A stretch of 64,000 nt of DNA, taken from Methylomarinum sp. Ch1-1 (GTDB taxonomy: Bacteria > Pseudomonadota > Gammaproteobacteria > Methylococcales > Methylomonadaceae). Position 1 is the stretch's first letter. The number at the start of each line of letters is the position of its first letter. Location of the stretch: assembly GCF_030717995.2 (NCBI RefSeq), contig NZ_CP157743.1:3002501-3066500 (forward strand), read 5' to 3'. Positions 17,294 through 27,446 of the stretch are shown in pieces. The position numbers and the translations under genes were made by a program. The notes below the pieces were generated by a model. The model had not been told where the DNA came from. It searched no databases and saw only the letters and a list, made by a program, of their open reading frames with translations.

Positions 17294-17309
17294 ACACAAG
17301 ATATTGTGT
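17294..17309. promoter_or_regulatory. NrdR-type operator before nrdJab
   Basis: ACACAAGATATTGTGT matches the NrdR box consensus acaCwAtATaTwGtgt at 15 of 16 positions. It lies 112 bp upstream of the nrdJa start. NrdR is the known repressor of ribonucleotide reductase genes, including nrdJ in Pseudomonas. Confidence 0.8.
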
Positions 17310-17341
17310 TATTTTGAATGTTTTCTTGATTTAGAACGATA

Positions 17342-17368
17342 AAAAAACCACCCTTGCGGGTGGTTTTT
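17342..17368. terminator. Terminator after ssb
   Basis: AAAAAACCACCC, short loop, GGGTGGTTTTT. A symmetrical hairpin with A and T runs on both sides, 29 bp beyond the ssb stop on the reverse strand. Confidence 0.8.
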
Positions 17369-17396
17369 CTTTACTTCTAAAGACTTAGGCTATGAA

Positions 17397-17879
17397 TCAA
17401 AACGGGATATCGTCGTCGAAATCATCATAGCTTGCCGGCGGCGGTGTGTTGCCGGAAGGTTGTTGCTGTTGCGGCGCCGCGGAAGGTTGCGACTGCGGCG
17501 CGGAATAGCCGCCCTGCTGGGCACTATCGCCGAAATTGGCGGTGCCACCGCTGCGGCTGCCGAGCATTTGCATTTCCTCGGCGATGATTTCGGTCGAATA
17601 CCGGTCCTGGCCGGATTGGTCCTGCCATTTTCTGGTTTGAATGCGGCCTTCGACGTAGACCTGACTGCCTTTACGCAGATATTCGCCGGCCACCTCGGCC
17701 AAACGATTGAAAAACACGACTCGATGCCATTCGGTATGTTCCCTGCGTTCGCCCGATTGTCGGTCCTTCCAGCGTCGGGTTGTGGCTAGGCTGACGTTGG
17801 TCACCGCCCCGCCGCTGGGCATATATCTCACTTCCGGGTCGGCGCCCAGATTACCGATTAACATGACTTTATTAAGCAT
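17397..17879 (-). CDS. ssb: Single-stranded DNA-binding protein
   Basis: The 160-aa protein has an N-terminal OB fold ([50 protein letters not shown]) covering about residues 1-110. A Gly, Gln and Pro-rich linker follows, and then the acidic tip DDFDDDIPF, the conserved tail that recruits repair and replication enzymes. It coats single-stranded DNA during replication, repair and recombination. The YajR-like carrier gene ends 16 bp upstream on the same strand, so the two may be co-transcribed; a terminator follows. Confidence 0.96.
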   Translation of the reverse strand: MLNKVMLIGNLGADPEVRYMPSGGAVTNVSLATTRRWKDRQSGERREHTEWHRVVFFNRLAEVAGEYLRKGSQVYVEGRIQTRKWQDQSGQDRYSTEIIAEEMQMLGSRSGGTANFGDSAQQGGYSAPQSQPSAAPQQQQPSGNTPPPASYDDFDDDIPF

Positions 17880-17894
17880 TATTGACTCCGTTGA

Positions 17895-19286
17895 TTAAAT
17901 TTGGGCCCATTGTACCAACAATTGTTGCAACTCTTCCTTGTCGAGCACAGAATTGTCGACTTTTAAATAAGCGGCATTTTCTTCGAAATGCAGCCTGACT
18001 TCTTCCACCCCGTCGATCTTCAGCAATTGCCGACTGAATTCATCGGCTTGCTCGGCGCTGACCGCATCCAGCGACAACAGCATGTTGGCCAGATAACGCG
18101 GCGGTTTCATGAACGCCGCGACGATCACCCAGCTGGCGGCCAAGGCGGCGGCAAACCAGAACACCGCGATCGCGCCGTATTCGCCATATAACCAGCCGCC
18201 ACTGGCGCCGCCCAAAAATGCGCCGAAAAATTGGGAACTGGAATAAGCGCCCATCGCCGTTCCTTTCAGGTCGCCGGGCGCCGTTTTCGAGATCAGCGAC
18301 GGCAACGTCGCTTCCAGTAAATTAAAACCGCAGAAAAACAGCCACAGACAGGCGATCAGGCCGATCAGTTCGCCATGGAGCATCGACAGGCCGAAATCGG
18401 CGATGACCAGGGTGCAAATCGCGCCGATAAAGACCTTCTTCATCTGCCGTTTTTTCTCGGCCAAAATGATAAAAGGAATCATCACCGCCATCGAGGTGAC
18501 CAATATCGGCAGATAAACCAGCCAGTGGCGCCCCGGCAGCAGGCCGGCGTCGCGCAGCAGCAACGGGACCACGACGAAGCTGGCGGTCAGGATCAAATGC
18601 AGGACAAAAATCCCATAATCGAGGCGCAGCAAATCCGGGTTGCTGATGACCTTGCTGAATTGCGAAGGGATCAATTCGGCGTCGCGGTGGGTGGAAACTT
18701 TTTGCGGATTGGGTACGACGAACAGAACAACCAGCATCGCCAGCAGAGCCAGACCGGCGGTCAGCCAGAAAATTCCGGCGACGCCGACATAATGGGCCAG
18801 AATAGGTCCCAGCGTGATGGCGACGCCGAAGGACATGCCGATGCTGGCGCCTATCGTGGCCATCGCCTTGGTGCGATGCACTTCCTGGGTCAGGTCGGCG
18901 ACCAAGGCCATGATCGCCGCGGCGATCGCGCCGCCGCCCTGCAAGGCCCGGCCCAGCAACACACCGTATATCGTCGTCGAAACGGCCGCGACCATGCTGC
19001 CGGCGGAAAACAGGATCAGTCCGATGATGATGATTTTCTTGCGTCCGAAACGGTCCGACAGCAGGCCGAAGGGGATTTGCAACAAAGCCTGGGTCAGACC
19101 GTAGATGCTGATCGCCAGCCCCACCAATAACGGGGTCGCGCCCTCCATTTGTTCGGTAAACAGCGACAGAACCGGCAGAATCATGAACAGTCCCAGCATG
19201 CGCAAGGCATAGATGCTGGCGAGCGACAGAGTCGCACGTTTTTCCATCGACGTCATCGGACTCGTGATATCCTGTAACTGGCTCAA
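17895..19286 (-). CDS. yajR: YajR-like MFS transporter with C-terminal ferredoxin-like (YAM) domain
   Basis: This 463-aa carrier has 12 predicted transmembrane helices. The N-terminal text RMLGLFMILPVLSLF, the motif GLTQALLQIPFGLLSDRFGR (major facilitator motif A) and ALQGGGAIAAAIMAL match E. coli YajR closely. Beyond the last helix, residues about 405-463 (GVEEVRLHFEENAAYLKVD) form the small ferredoxin-fold YAM domain that is typical of YajR. It is a proton-driven drug or metabolite exporter by family; the substrate is not known. Its stop lies 16 bp before ssb. Confidence 0.85.
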   Translation of the reverse strand: MSQLQDITSPMTSMEKRATLSLASIYALRMLGLFMILPVLSLFTEQMEGATPLLVGLAISIYGLTQALLQIPFGLLSDRFGRKKIIIIGLILFSAGSMVAAVSTTIYGVLLGRALQGGGAIAAAIMALVADLTQEVHRTKAMATIGASIGMSFGVAITLGPILAHYVGVAGIFWLTAGLALLAMLVVLFVVPNPQKVSTHRDAELIPSQFSKVISNPDLLRLDYGIFVLHLILTASFVVVPLLLRDAGLLPGRHWLVYLPILVTSMAVMIPFIILAEKKRQMKKVFIGAICTLVIADFGLSMLHGELIGLIACLWLFFCGFNLLEATLPSLISKTAPGDLKGTAMGAYSSSQFFGAFLGGASGGWLYGEYGAIAVFWFAAALAASWVIVAAFMKPPRYLANMLLSLDAVSAEQADEFSRQLLKIDGVEEVRLHFEENAAYLKVDNSVLDKEELQQLLVQWAQI

Positions 19287-19460
19287 ATCTGACCTCTGCT
19301 AATCTCTGTTGAAAGCCGGCTATTATAACAACCTTTGTTTTAAATAGTCGTTCGGGAATACGAAATCATCGGTGGCTTTTGCGCTAAGGGCGACGCTGCT
19401 ACGATAGCCTCGGTAAGGCAGCAATCCACTTAAGATGGGTTTCGCGTTGCTCCACCCATC

Positions 19461-22400
19461 CTACCTAATATTTATGCTATCGTTCCTGGCAACACCGGAT
19501 TTGGAGAAATAGCGTTTCCATTGAAAAATAAAGCTCAACAGTATCGGGATGAACAGCAGCGTGATCAGCGTTGAAAACATGATGCCGAACAACACGATGA
19601 TGCCGATGCCGCGATAAAGCTCGGTGCCTTCGCCGGGCAGAAAGACCAATGGCGACAAACCCAATATCGTCGTAACGCTGGACATCACGATAGGCCGCAA
19701 TCTCAACCTGACGCTGTCGATAATGCCTTGCAGCGGTTCCATGCCCTTCTCGTCGATATTGGTTCTGGCCTGCTCGACCAGCAGGATCGGATTGTTGACG
19801 ACGGTGCCGATCAGGATCAGAAATCCCAGCATCGTCAGCATATCGAACGGTTGCTGTGTCGCCTCCAGCCCGAATTTATCGAGCGCGCCGCCAAACCAGT
19901 TGAACAGCCACAGGCCGGCGATGCCGCCGCTGATGCCCAGCGGCACCGTGGTCATGATGATCAACGGGTAGCCCCAATGCCTGAAGATCGCGACCATCAG
20001 CAGATAAGAAATCAGCACCGCGACGATGAAATTATCGGCCAAGGCCTGCCGGGTGGCCTGCAGACGATCGCTGGCGCCGCTGATGCGTAACGATAAGCCT
20101 TCAGGTAATTTTCCGGAAGTCTCCATGTTTTCGATGATGTCGCGTTTAACCGTCTCGACTGCGACTTCCAAGGGAATGTCGCGCGGCGGTATGATCGACA
20201 GCGTGACCGTGCGTTCGCCGTCGACCCGGCGTATCGTCTCTGTATTGACGCTTTCTTTGATGCTGGCGACGCTGTTCAGCGTCACCATGTTGCCGGAAGG
20301 CGAATACAACACCAACTCGTTCAGATCTTCCGGGGATTTGACGACGCCTTTGCTGCTATAGAGGAAGATGTCGATCTTGTCGTCGCCCAGGAAAAATTCA
20401 TCGACATAGGCGCCATCGCTGTAAGCCCAAATCAGATAGCCCAGCTCCTCGGCGCTAAAGCCCAGCTCCGCGGCCCGCTCCCAGTCCGGCTGGATCTCCA
20501 GCAAAGGCTGGCCCATGGTCAGGCTGGCCGGCTCCGGCCGCACCTGCGGCTTGTCGAAGACCTGTTTGGCCTGCAGAAAAACCTTGAAACCGGTATCGAA
20601 CAGCGGCGCAAGTTCCGGGCCGCTGATATCGAGGTTAATGCTGCGCGTCCCGCCCAGATTGCTGGCGAAGATGGAGCCCCGGGACGAAAAGGACACCATG
20701 CCGGGAACCTGGCTGAATTTCTTCGTCAACACCTGAATCAAGTCGTCGATATGATTGCGGTCCTGGGTTTCGATGATGAATAGAATCGATTGCGGCCGCG
20801 CATAGGTGACGATGAATTTCAGCGCCGGCACCTCGCTTTTTCCTTGCTCATATAATTCCGGCTTGTCCTTCAGATAAGGCAGCAGAAAATCGTGCATCGG
20901 TTCGACCACGCTCATCACCTCATCGAGGTTATAGCCGGGCGGCGCGAACAGGAAGGAAAAGGTCTTCGCCTCCTCGCCTTCCGGCAGATATTCGGCCTTC
21001 GGCATCAAAGCGAAAATAATCACCGTGGTGACCAGTAAAATGGCTCCCATCGTCAACAGGCGGCGAGCGACGCTATGCAATATCCAGTCGACGAAGCCGA
21101 TGATCGCATCGGCGGCTCTCAATCCGGCGCTTTTTTTCGCGCGCTTATGCGCCGCCGGCTGCGCCCCCAAGTAGCGACTGGCTGCAGCCGGTATCACCGT
21201 GATCGCGACCAACATCGAGACGATAATCGAGGCGGCGATGGCGATGGCGATATCGGAATACAACTGCCCCGCTTCCTGAGTGATATAGATGATCGGGATG
21301 AAGACAAACACCGTCGTCAGCGTCGACGCCAGCACCGCCGGCCACACCTCCCTGACGCCGTCTAACGCGGCCTGGACTCGGCTCTTGCCCAGGTGTAAAT
21401 GCCGATAGATGTTTTCCAGCACGACGATGCTGTTGTCCAGTGTCATGCCGATCGCGAACGCGACGCCGGCCAGCGAAATGACGTTGATGGTGCGTCCCAT
21501 CAACAATAAGCCGATGAAGGCGGCGATCGTACACACGGGAATGCCGCTGGCCCCGAGCAGCGTGGCCGAAAAGGAGCGCAGGAACAGGAACAACACGGCC
21601 GACGCCAGCACGGCGCCCAGCAGCAGGTTTTGCTGAACCACGGCGACGGCGCTGCGTACATATTGCACGTCCTCGCTGGTCAATTCCATTCTCAGACCTT
21701 GCCGTTTCAGCAGGGTCTGATTCAGCTCTTCGACCTTGTCCATCATCGCTTCCATGATCTCGATGACATTGGCGCCGATCTCGCGGCGGATGCCGATGGT
21801 GATATTGGGCTGGCCGTTGGCGAACGACTTGACCCGGGTTTCGAAACGGTCCAGCTCCACATAACCGACATCGCGCAGATGCACCGAGGTGTTATTGCGT
21901 CGGGCGATGACCATGTCCTCGATATCTTCCAACGAGCGGAAACGTCCGGTCGTTCTGAGCAAATAACGGCGTTTGCCGCTGTCCAGGTCGCCGCCGGACA
22001 CGTCCTGGTTACGCTGTCTGAGCGCCCGTTTGAAATCCGCCACACTGATATGACGCTCCGCCAACCTGGCCGGGTCCAGGTAAATCCGAATCTGTCGTTC
22101 GCTGCCGCCCCACATGTCGGCCTGGGAAACGCCGGGGATGCGCTCCAGCCTGGGTTTAATCTGGTCTTCCACATAATCATGCATCAGCTCCATGTCCACC
22201 TGCTGCGGATTGCCCGGCAAGGGCTGGACGCGAAAATACATGAACGAATTGCTGGAGATCGAGCTGGTCAGGATGCGCGGCTGATCGACATTCTCCGGAT
22301 AGGACGGCACCTGAGACAAGGCGTTGTTGACCCGAATCAATACCTCGTTGATATCGGCACCGTGACCGAATTCCAACTCGATCGTGCCGCCTCCGGTCGA

Positions 22401-22646
22401 GGCGTTGGAAATGATCCGTTCCAGTCCCGGCATCGAACGCAGATATTCTTCCTGTTCGATGATGATCTCCTTTTCGACATCCTGGGGGGTGGCGCCGGGC
22501 CAATCGGTCTTGATGCTGACCGTCCTGACATCGAGATCGGGAATCATCTGAATCGGCACCCGGAGGATCGCCAGGCTGCCGAACAGGCAAACGATCAAAA
22601 TAGCGACGGTGACGATGACGCCATTTTTTATGACAAACTGAAACAT
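19461..22646 (-). CDS. RND efflux transporter, inner-membrane permease
   Basis: The 1061-aa protein has the HAE1/AcrB-like plan: TM1, a large periplasmic porter and docking region, TM2-6, TM7, a second periplasmic region and TM8-12. The N terminus contains IPQMIPDLD-like text (VPIQMIPDLDVRTVSIKTDWPG) and the TM4 motif AIGMTLDNSIVVLENIYRH. The second of the two TM4 aspartates that carry protons in AcrB is Asn here (DN for DD), which may alter coupling. It is downstream of its membrane fusion partner with a 56-bp gap. No outer-membrane factor gene is adjacent, so it probably shares a TolC-like channel. Substrate unknown. Confidence 0.9.
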   Translation of the reverse strand: MFQFVIKNGVIVTVAILIVCLFGSLAILRVPIQMIPDLDVRTVSIKTDWPGATPQDVEKEIIIEQEEYLRSMPGLERIISNASTGGGTIELEFGHGADINEVLIRVNNALSQVPSYPENVDQPRILTSSISSNSFMYFRVQPLPGNPQQVDMELMHDYVEDQIKPRLERIPGVSQADMWGGSERQIRIYLDPARLAERHISVADFKRALRQRNQDVSGGDLDSGKRRYLLRTTGRFRSLEDIEDMVIARRNNTSVHLRDVGYVELDRFETRVKSFANGQPNITIGIRREIGANVIEIMEAMMDKVEELNQTLLKRQGLRMELTSEDVQYVRSAVAVVQQNLLLGAVLASAVLFLFLRSFSATLLGASGIPVCTIAAFIGLLLMGRTINVISLAGVAFAIGMTLDNSIVVLENIYRHLHLGKSRVQAALDGVREVWPAVLASTLTTVFVFIPIIYITQEAGQLYSDIAIAIAASIIVSMLVAITVIPAAASRYLGAQPAAHKRAKKSAGLRAADAIIGFVDWILHSVARRLLTMGAILLVTTVIIFALMPKAEYLPEGEEAKTFSFLFAPPGYNLDEVMSVVEPMHDFLLPYLKDKPELYEQGKSEVPALKFIVTYARPQSILFIIETQDRNHIDDLIQVLTKKFSQVPGMVSFSSRGSIFASNLGGTRSINLDISGPELAPLFDTGFKVFLQAKQVFDKPQVRPEPASLTMGQPLLEIQPDWERAAELGFSAEELGYLIWAYSDGAYVDEFFLGDDKIDIFLYSSKGVVKSPEDLNELVLYSPSGNMVTLNSVASIKESVNTETIRRVDGERTVTLSIIPPRDIPLEVAVETVKRDIIENMETSGKLPEGLSLRISGASDRLQATRQALADNFIVAVLISYLLMVAIFRHWGYPLIIMTTVPLGISGGIAGLWLFNWFGGALDKFGLEATQQPFDMLTMLGFLILIGTVVNNPILLVEQARTNIDEKGMEPLQGIIDSVRLRLRPIVMSSVTTILGLSPLVFLPGEGTELYRGIGIIVLFGIMFSTLITLLFIPILLSFIFQWKRYFSKSGVARNDSINIR

Positions 22647-22702
22647 GATTGATTTTTATCTATAGAGGCAACTGCCGGAGAATGTTATCTCGTTACGAAT
22701 CA

Positions 22703-23791
22703 TCAAGGAATAATCCTGACCACCTGTCCCGGCTTCAAAATTTCATTGCCGCGAATCACCACCCGGTCGCCGTCGGCTATCTGACCGGCGACGATTTCGA
22801 CCAGATTGTCGAATACTTGGCCGACGGTCACTTCCACCGCTTGTGCTTGCAGCTGGTCTTGCTGTTTTTTGATCAACCAGACGCTGTCCGATTGATCCGG
22901 CTGCTTGATTAACGCATCTCTAGGCACCAACAGCACCGGCTTTTGCCGATCCGGGCCGGACAATAATTTGACTCTAACCGTCATGCCGGGCGCCAATGTC
23001 AACGACTCGCTATCGATATCGATATGCACCGGAAAGTAATGCGACGTGGCGTTGGCCACCGGGATGATATGACTGACCTTTGTCGTTAGCTTTTGAGCGG
23101 GCAACGCATCCGGAACGATGACGACGTCGGTATCGGTCGACAGACGAGAAAAATAACGCTGCGGCACGTCCACCTCGACGCGGAGATGATGGTTATCGAC
23201 TAGGGTCAGCACGCTGTTGCCGACCTTCACCCATTGCCCGACTTCGACCAGTTTTTCACTGATCACGCCGCTAAAGGGCGCCTTGATCACATGGCGGTTG
23301 AGCAATTCCTGAAAACGTTGTCTTTCCGCCTGCAGACGCTTGACGACCGCCGCGCTGATACGCACTTTCGATTGCGCCGCCTCATAGGAGGTCTTGGCGA
23401 TGAATTTATCGCCGATCAACCTGGAAAACTCGCCGCGCTGCCGTTTGCTTTCCTGCAATTGCGCCCTCGCCTCTTCCAGCGCGGCGATCGAGCGTTCCAG
23501 ATCAAACCGGGTCAATTGATCGTCGAGTCGAATCAGCACATCACCCTGCTCGACATAACTCCCTTCCTCCACCTTGACCTCGACCACCATCGCATCGACC
23601 CTTGAGGATATTTGGGAAATGCGTTGGGTGGTGATTTCGCCAGGCAAGGACAACTGTTGCCCGCGCGACATGCGCTCCACCGGGGCGACGCGAACCGGCA
23701 CGCCTTGCTCGGCGGCAGACGACAACAATGGCGACAACGGCAAGCCGATCAAAAACAGAATTTTCAAATAAAAACGGGGGAACAAATGCAC
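22703..23791 (-). CDS. RND efflux periplasmic adaptor (membrane fusion protein)
   Basis: A signal-like N terminus (FYLKILFLIGLPLSPLLSSA) is followed by the barrel-sandwich half motif VEEGSYVEQGDVLIRLDD. A coiled-coil hairpin (about residues 120-185, rich in Glu, Gln and Arg) follows, then the second half KAPFSGVISEKLVEVGQWV and beta-barrel and membrane-proximal domains. It links the permease to an outer-membrane channel. The start appears to be GTG at 23791 preceded closely by GAGG; a TTG two codons later is possible. It is the first gene of a two-gene operon and diverges from uvrA. Confidence 0.88.
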   Translation of the reverse strand: MHLFPRFYLKILFLIGLPLSPLLSSAAEQGVPVRVAPVERMSRGQQLSLPGEITTQRISQISSRVDAMVVEVKVEEGSYVEQGDVLIRLDDQLTRFDLERSIAALEEARAQLQESKRQRGEFSRLIGDKFIAKTSYEAAQSKVRISAAVVKRLQAERQRFQELLNRHVIKAPFSGVISEKLVEVGQWVKVGNSVLTLVDNHHLRVEVDVPQRYFSRLSTDTDVVIVPDALPAQKLTTKVSHIIPVANATSHYFPVHIDIDSESLTLAPGMTVRVKLLSGPDRQKPVLLVPRDALIKQPDQSDSVWLIKKQQDQLQAQAVEVTVGQVFDNLVEIVAGQIADGDRVVIRGNEILKPGQVVRIIP

Positions 23792-24006
23792 CTCTAGGAA
23801 ACGTTCATGGTTAGACCGGCTATTCTACCCTAGTCTGCTAATTTCACCATGGGCAACGAAACCCAAAATCATGGAGCGCAGCCGGCAATGGCAATGCTGT
23901 TTATAATACAAATCCGCCACGGAAAAATTTATTCGGTTCTATGCTGGACGTTAAAGTCTCAACAATCGTATATTATGGGGTTGTTTAATTTGTCAGACAT
24001 TGTTTA

Positions 24007-26832
24007 ATGGATACCATCAGTATTCGGGGTGCGCGTACGCACAACCTGAAAAATATCGACCTGGATTTACCGCGCGATTCGCTCATCGTCATCACCGGCC
24101 TGTCGGGCTCCGGAAAATCATCGCTGGCCTTCGACACCATATACGCGGAAGGGCAACGCCGTTATGTGGAATCGTTGTCCGCCTATGCCCGGCAATTTTT
24201 GTCGATGATGGAAAAACCGGATGTCGACCATATCGAAGGCTTATCGCCGGCCATTTCCATTGAACAGAAGTCGACGTCGCACAATCCCCGCTCGACGGTC
24301 GGCACGATCACCGAAATCTACGATTATCTCCGCCTGTTATATGCCCGCGCCGGCATTCCCCGCTGTCCCGAACATAATATTTCCTTAGAGGCGCAAACCG
24401 TCAGTCAGATGGTCGATCAGGTGCTGGCGCAGCCCGAAGGCGAACGCTGGATGTTGTTGGCTCCGGTCGTCAACGACCGTAAGGGTGAGCATATCCAACT
24501 GTTGGATGATTTACGCGCCCAGGGCTTCATACGCGCCAGGATCGACGGCAAAATTTACGACCTGGACGAGCCGCCGACACTGGACCTGAAAAGAAAGCAT
24601 ACCATCGAGGTGATCGTCGACCGCTTCAAGATACGTGAAGATCTGAGTCTGCGCCTGGCCGAATCGTTCGAAACGGCGCTGCGCATCGCCGACGGCCTCG
24701 CCATTGCCGCATCGATGGAAAGCGACCGCAACATCCTTTTTTCCGAACGTTACGCCTGCTCCCAGTGCGGCTACAGCCTGAGCGAACTGGAGCCACGCAT
24801 CTTTTCCTTCAACAATCCCAAAGGCGCCTGCCCCGGCTGCGATGGTTTAGGCGTTAGACAACATTTCGACCCCGAGCTAGTCATCCATAATCCCGATATC
24901 AGTTTGGCCGGCGGCGCCATTCGCGGCTGGGACCGACGCAACGCCTATTATTATCAGATCATCTGCGCTCTGGCCGATCATTACGATTTCGATCCCGAAG
25001 CGCCGTTCTCGGAGATACCGAAGAAAATTCAGGACATCATTCTTTATGGCAGCGGCAACGAGGAAATCAGCTTCCGATTTTTTTCCGGTTCGAGCAAGCC
25101 GAGCACGCGCAGACACCCCTTCGAAGGCATCATCGCCAACATGGAGCGGCGTTATCATGAAACCGATTCGCAAATGGTCAGGGATGAGCTGGCCAAATAC
25201 CTGTCCCAGAAACCCTGCTCGCAATGCAACGGCGCACGCTTGAACAAAGCCGCACGGCATGTATTCATCGCAGACCGGCCCTTGCATCACCTCACCGCGC
25301 TGCCGATCAAACAGACGTCGGAGTTCTTCAAGCAACTGCAGATCCCCGGCCATCGCGGCGAGGTCGCCGCCAAAATCAACAAGGAGATACAAGAACGCCT
25401 GGAGTTTCTAGTCAATGTCGGTCTGGACTACCTCACCCTGGATCGCAGCGCCGACACCTTGTCCGGCGGCGAGGCGCAACGCATACGCCTGGCCAGCCAG
25501 ATCGGCGCCGGCCTGGTGGGCGTGATGTATGTGCTCGACGAACCGTCCATCGGTCTGCATCAACGCGACAACCAGCGCCTGCTGAACACCTTGTTCAGAC
25601 TGCGTGACCTGGGCAATACCGTGATCGTCGTCGAACACGATGAAGACGCGATCCGCTCGGCCGATCATATCATCGACATCGGTCCGGGCGCCGGCGTACA
25701 TGGCGGACAAATCATCGCCCAAGGCACGCCCGAGGAAATCATGCGGCAGCCGCAGTCGCTGACCGGCCAGTACCTACTCGGCGTCAATGAAATCGCCGTA
25801 CCGAAAAAACTGACGCCGCCAAATACGGAAAAACAGATCACGATACACAATGCCCACGGCAACAACCTGAAAAATGTCGAAATTTCTTTTCCGGTCGGTC
25901 TGTTGACCTGTATCACCGGCGTTTCCGGTTCCGGAAAATCGACGTTGATCAACGACACGCTTTACCGTCATGTCGCGCGCCAGATCAATAAGGCCGGCTG
26001 CATCCCCGCGCCCTGTGACGGCATCGACGGGCTGGAGCATTTCGACAAGGTCGTCGACATCAACCAAAGCCCGATCGGCCGCACGCCTCGCTCTAACCCG
26101 GCCACCTATACCGGCATCTTCACCCCAGTCAGGGAATTGTTCGCCGCCACCCCGGAGGCCCGTTCCCGCGGTTATACGCCCGGACGCTTCAGTTTCAACG
26201 TCAAGGGCGGACGCTGCGAAGCCTGCAAGGGGGACGGGGTGATCAAGGTGGAGATGCATTTTCTGCCGGATATCTTCGTACCCTGCGATGTCTGCCACGG
26301 CAAGCGCTATAATCGGGAAACGCTGGAGATCCGTTACAAGGGCAAAACCATCAATGAAGTCCTCAACATGACCGTCGAAGACGCTGCCGAGTTCTTCAGT
26401 CCGGTGCCGGTGCTGGCGAGAAAGCTGCAAACCCTGATCGATGTCGGTTTAAGCTACATCACGCTGGGACAAAACGCCATCACCCTATCCGGCGGCGAAG
26501 CGCAACGAGTCAAGCTGGCCAAGGAATTGTCCAAGCGCGATACCGGCAAGACCCTGTATATACTCGATGAACCGACCACCGGCCTGCATTTTCACGACAT
26601 CAAGCAATTGCTGACGGTGCTGCATGCCCTGCGCGACCACGGCAATACCGTCATCGTCATCGAACATAACCTGGATGTGATAAAAACCGCCGACTGGATC
26701 ATCGACATGGGTCCGGAAGGCGGCATAGGCGGCGGCACCCTGGTCGCCGAAGGGACGCCGGCGCAAATTGCCGATCATCCGAAGTCGCATACCGGCAGCT
26801 ATCTGAAGCGTTTTTTCACCGAGCAGTCGTGA
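24007..26832 (+). CDS. uvrA: Excinuclease ABC subunit A
   Basis: The damage-recognition ATPase of nucleotide excision repair, 941 aa. The first Walker A is [16 protein letters not shown] (about 32-47), followed by the family hallmark [15 protein letters not shown]. The first zinc module is CSQCGYS with CPGCDGLG. The ABC signature [15 protein letters not shown] and Walker [14 protein letters not shown] come next. The second ABC unit has [11 protein letters not shown], a zinc module CEACKGDG with [25 protein letters not shown] and [12 protein letters not shown]. All nucleotide-binding motifs are intact. I see no clear LexA box in the 215 bp upstream. A terminator hairpin follows. Confidence 0.97.
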   Translation: MDTISIRGARTHNLKNIDLDLPRDSLIVITGLSGSGKSSLAFDTIYAEGQRRYVESLSAYARQFLSMMEKPDVDHIEGLSPAISIEQKSTSHNPRSTVGTITEIYDYLRLLYARAGIPRCPEHNISLEAQTVSQMVDQVLAQPEGERWMLLAPVVNDRKGEHIQLLDDLRAQGFIRARIDGKIYDLDEPPTLDLKRKHTIEVIVDRFKIREDLSLRLAESFETALRIADGLAIAASMESDRNILFSERYACSQCGYSLSELEPRIFSFNNPKGACPGCDGLGVRQHFDPELVIHNPDISLAGGAIRGWDRRNAYYYQIICALADHYDFDPEAPFSEIPKKIQDIILYGSGNEEISFRFFSGSSKPSTRRHPFEGIIANMERRYHETDSQMVRDELAKYLSQKPCSQCNGARLNKAARHVFIADRPLHHLTALPIKQTSEFFKQLQIPGHRGEVAAKINKEIQERLEFLVNVGLDYLTLDRSADTLSGGEAQRIRLASQIGAGLVGVMYVLDEPSIGLHQRDNQRLLNTLFRLRDLGNTVIVVEHDEDAIRSADHIIDIGPGAGVHGGQIIAQGTPEEIMRQPQSLTGQYLLGVNEIAVPKKLTPPNTEKQITIHNAHGNNLKNVEISFPVGLLTCITGVSGSGKSTLINDTLYRHVARQINKAGCIPAPCDGIDGLEHFDKVVDINQSPIGRTPRSNPATYTGIFTPVRELFAATPEARSRGYTPGRFSFNVKGGRCEACKGDGVIKVEMHFLPDIFVPCDVCHGKRYNRETLEIRYKGKTINEVLNMTVEDAAEFFSPVPVLARKLQTLIDVGLSYITLGQNAITLSGGEAQRVKLAKELSKRDTGKTLYILDEPTTGLHFHDIKQLLTVLHALRDHGNTVIVIEHNLDVIKTADWIIDMGPEGGIGGGTLVAEGTPAQIADHPKSHTGSYLKRFFTEQS

Positions 26833-26901
26833 AGCCCACTCGCATTGTTTAGGTTGGGTTTCGCTAAGCTGAGCCTACCGCAGCCGGAGCGCCAGGCAAA
26901 A

Positions 26902-26927
26902 AAAAGGGCGTTGAATACGCCCTTTTC
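26902..26927. terminator. Bidirectional terminator after uvrA
   Basis: AAAAGGGCG, loop TTGAATA, CGCCCTTTT. It lies between uvrA and the convergent small membrane protein gene and can serve both. Confidence 0.8.
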
Positions 26928-26947
26928 AATCAACGCAGCGCTATGGC

Positions 26948-27271
26948 TTATTTGATGCTGTCGACGATCTCGTTGAAGGCCTCGACACGTTGTTTGCCGG
27001 TCTTGACCAGATCGACACCGGTATCGATCAGCATTTGCAGCAAGCCGGGCGTTTTGTAGACAATCATTCCCAAATAGCCGACGACCGGAATTGCCACGAT
27101 CGCGCCAAACAGCGTGCTGATACCGACAAAACTTAACAGTTTTGTCAACAGCACAACCAGATCCAGCGGCACCAGAATCAATGCGCCGAAATAGGCCAGC
27201 ACCATGAAGGTAAACAGTACAAAAACCACAAATTGCAACAGCCTAACCAACGCGACGTTAATTTTATTCAT
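26948..27271 (-). CDS. Small membrane protein of unknown function
   Basis: The 107-aa protein is mostly hydrophobic, with segments LVRLLQFVVFVLFTFMVLAY, FGALILVPLDLVVLLTKLL and GAIVAIPVVGYLGMIVYK giving about three membrane passes. A polar helical C terminus (TGKQRVEAFNEIVDSIK) follows. No catalytic motif is visible and the family is not recognised. It converges on uvrA and shares its terminator. Confidence 0.6.
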   Translation of the reverse strand: MNKINVALVRLLQFVVFVLFTFMVLAYFGALILVPLDLVVLLTKLLSFVGISTLFGAIVAIPVVGYLGMIVYKTPGLLQMLIDTGVDLVKTGKQRVEAFNEIVDSIK

Positions 27272-27446
27272 AATATTGTTTTTCCCGAATTGATGTAATG
27301 AAGCCCGTCAAATTTTAAGCCGATTATTGCGAATTTCCTGCAAATCAGCCGTAAAATAAAAATCGCCATTATAAAGGAAAACAACGATAATTTCTTTACT
27401 TTTCGCAGGCCGACATCATAGCGCGGCGCTTAACGGGCCTAGGCGT

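Noticed and set aside
21630-22652. 340-codon plus-strand open frame opposite the RND permease
   Set aside because: Antisense shadow of a well-supported permease in GC-rich DNA; no protein-like motifs or ribosome binding site.
23792-24006. LexA (SOS) box upstream of uvrA
   Set aside because: CTGTTTATAATACAAA near 23,897 lacks the right half CAG; no convincing CTGT-N8-ACAG sequence is present.
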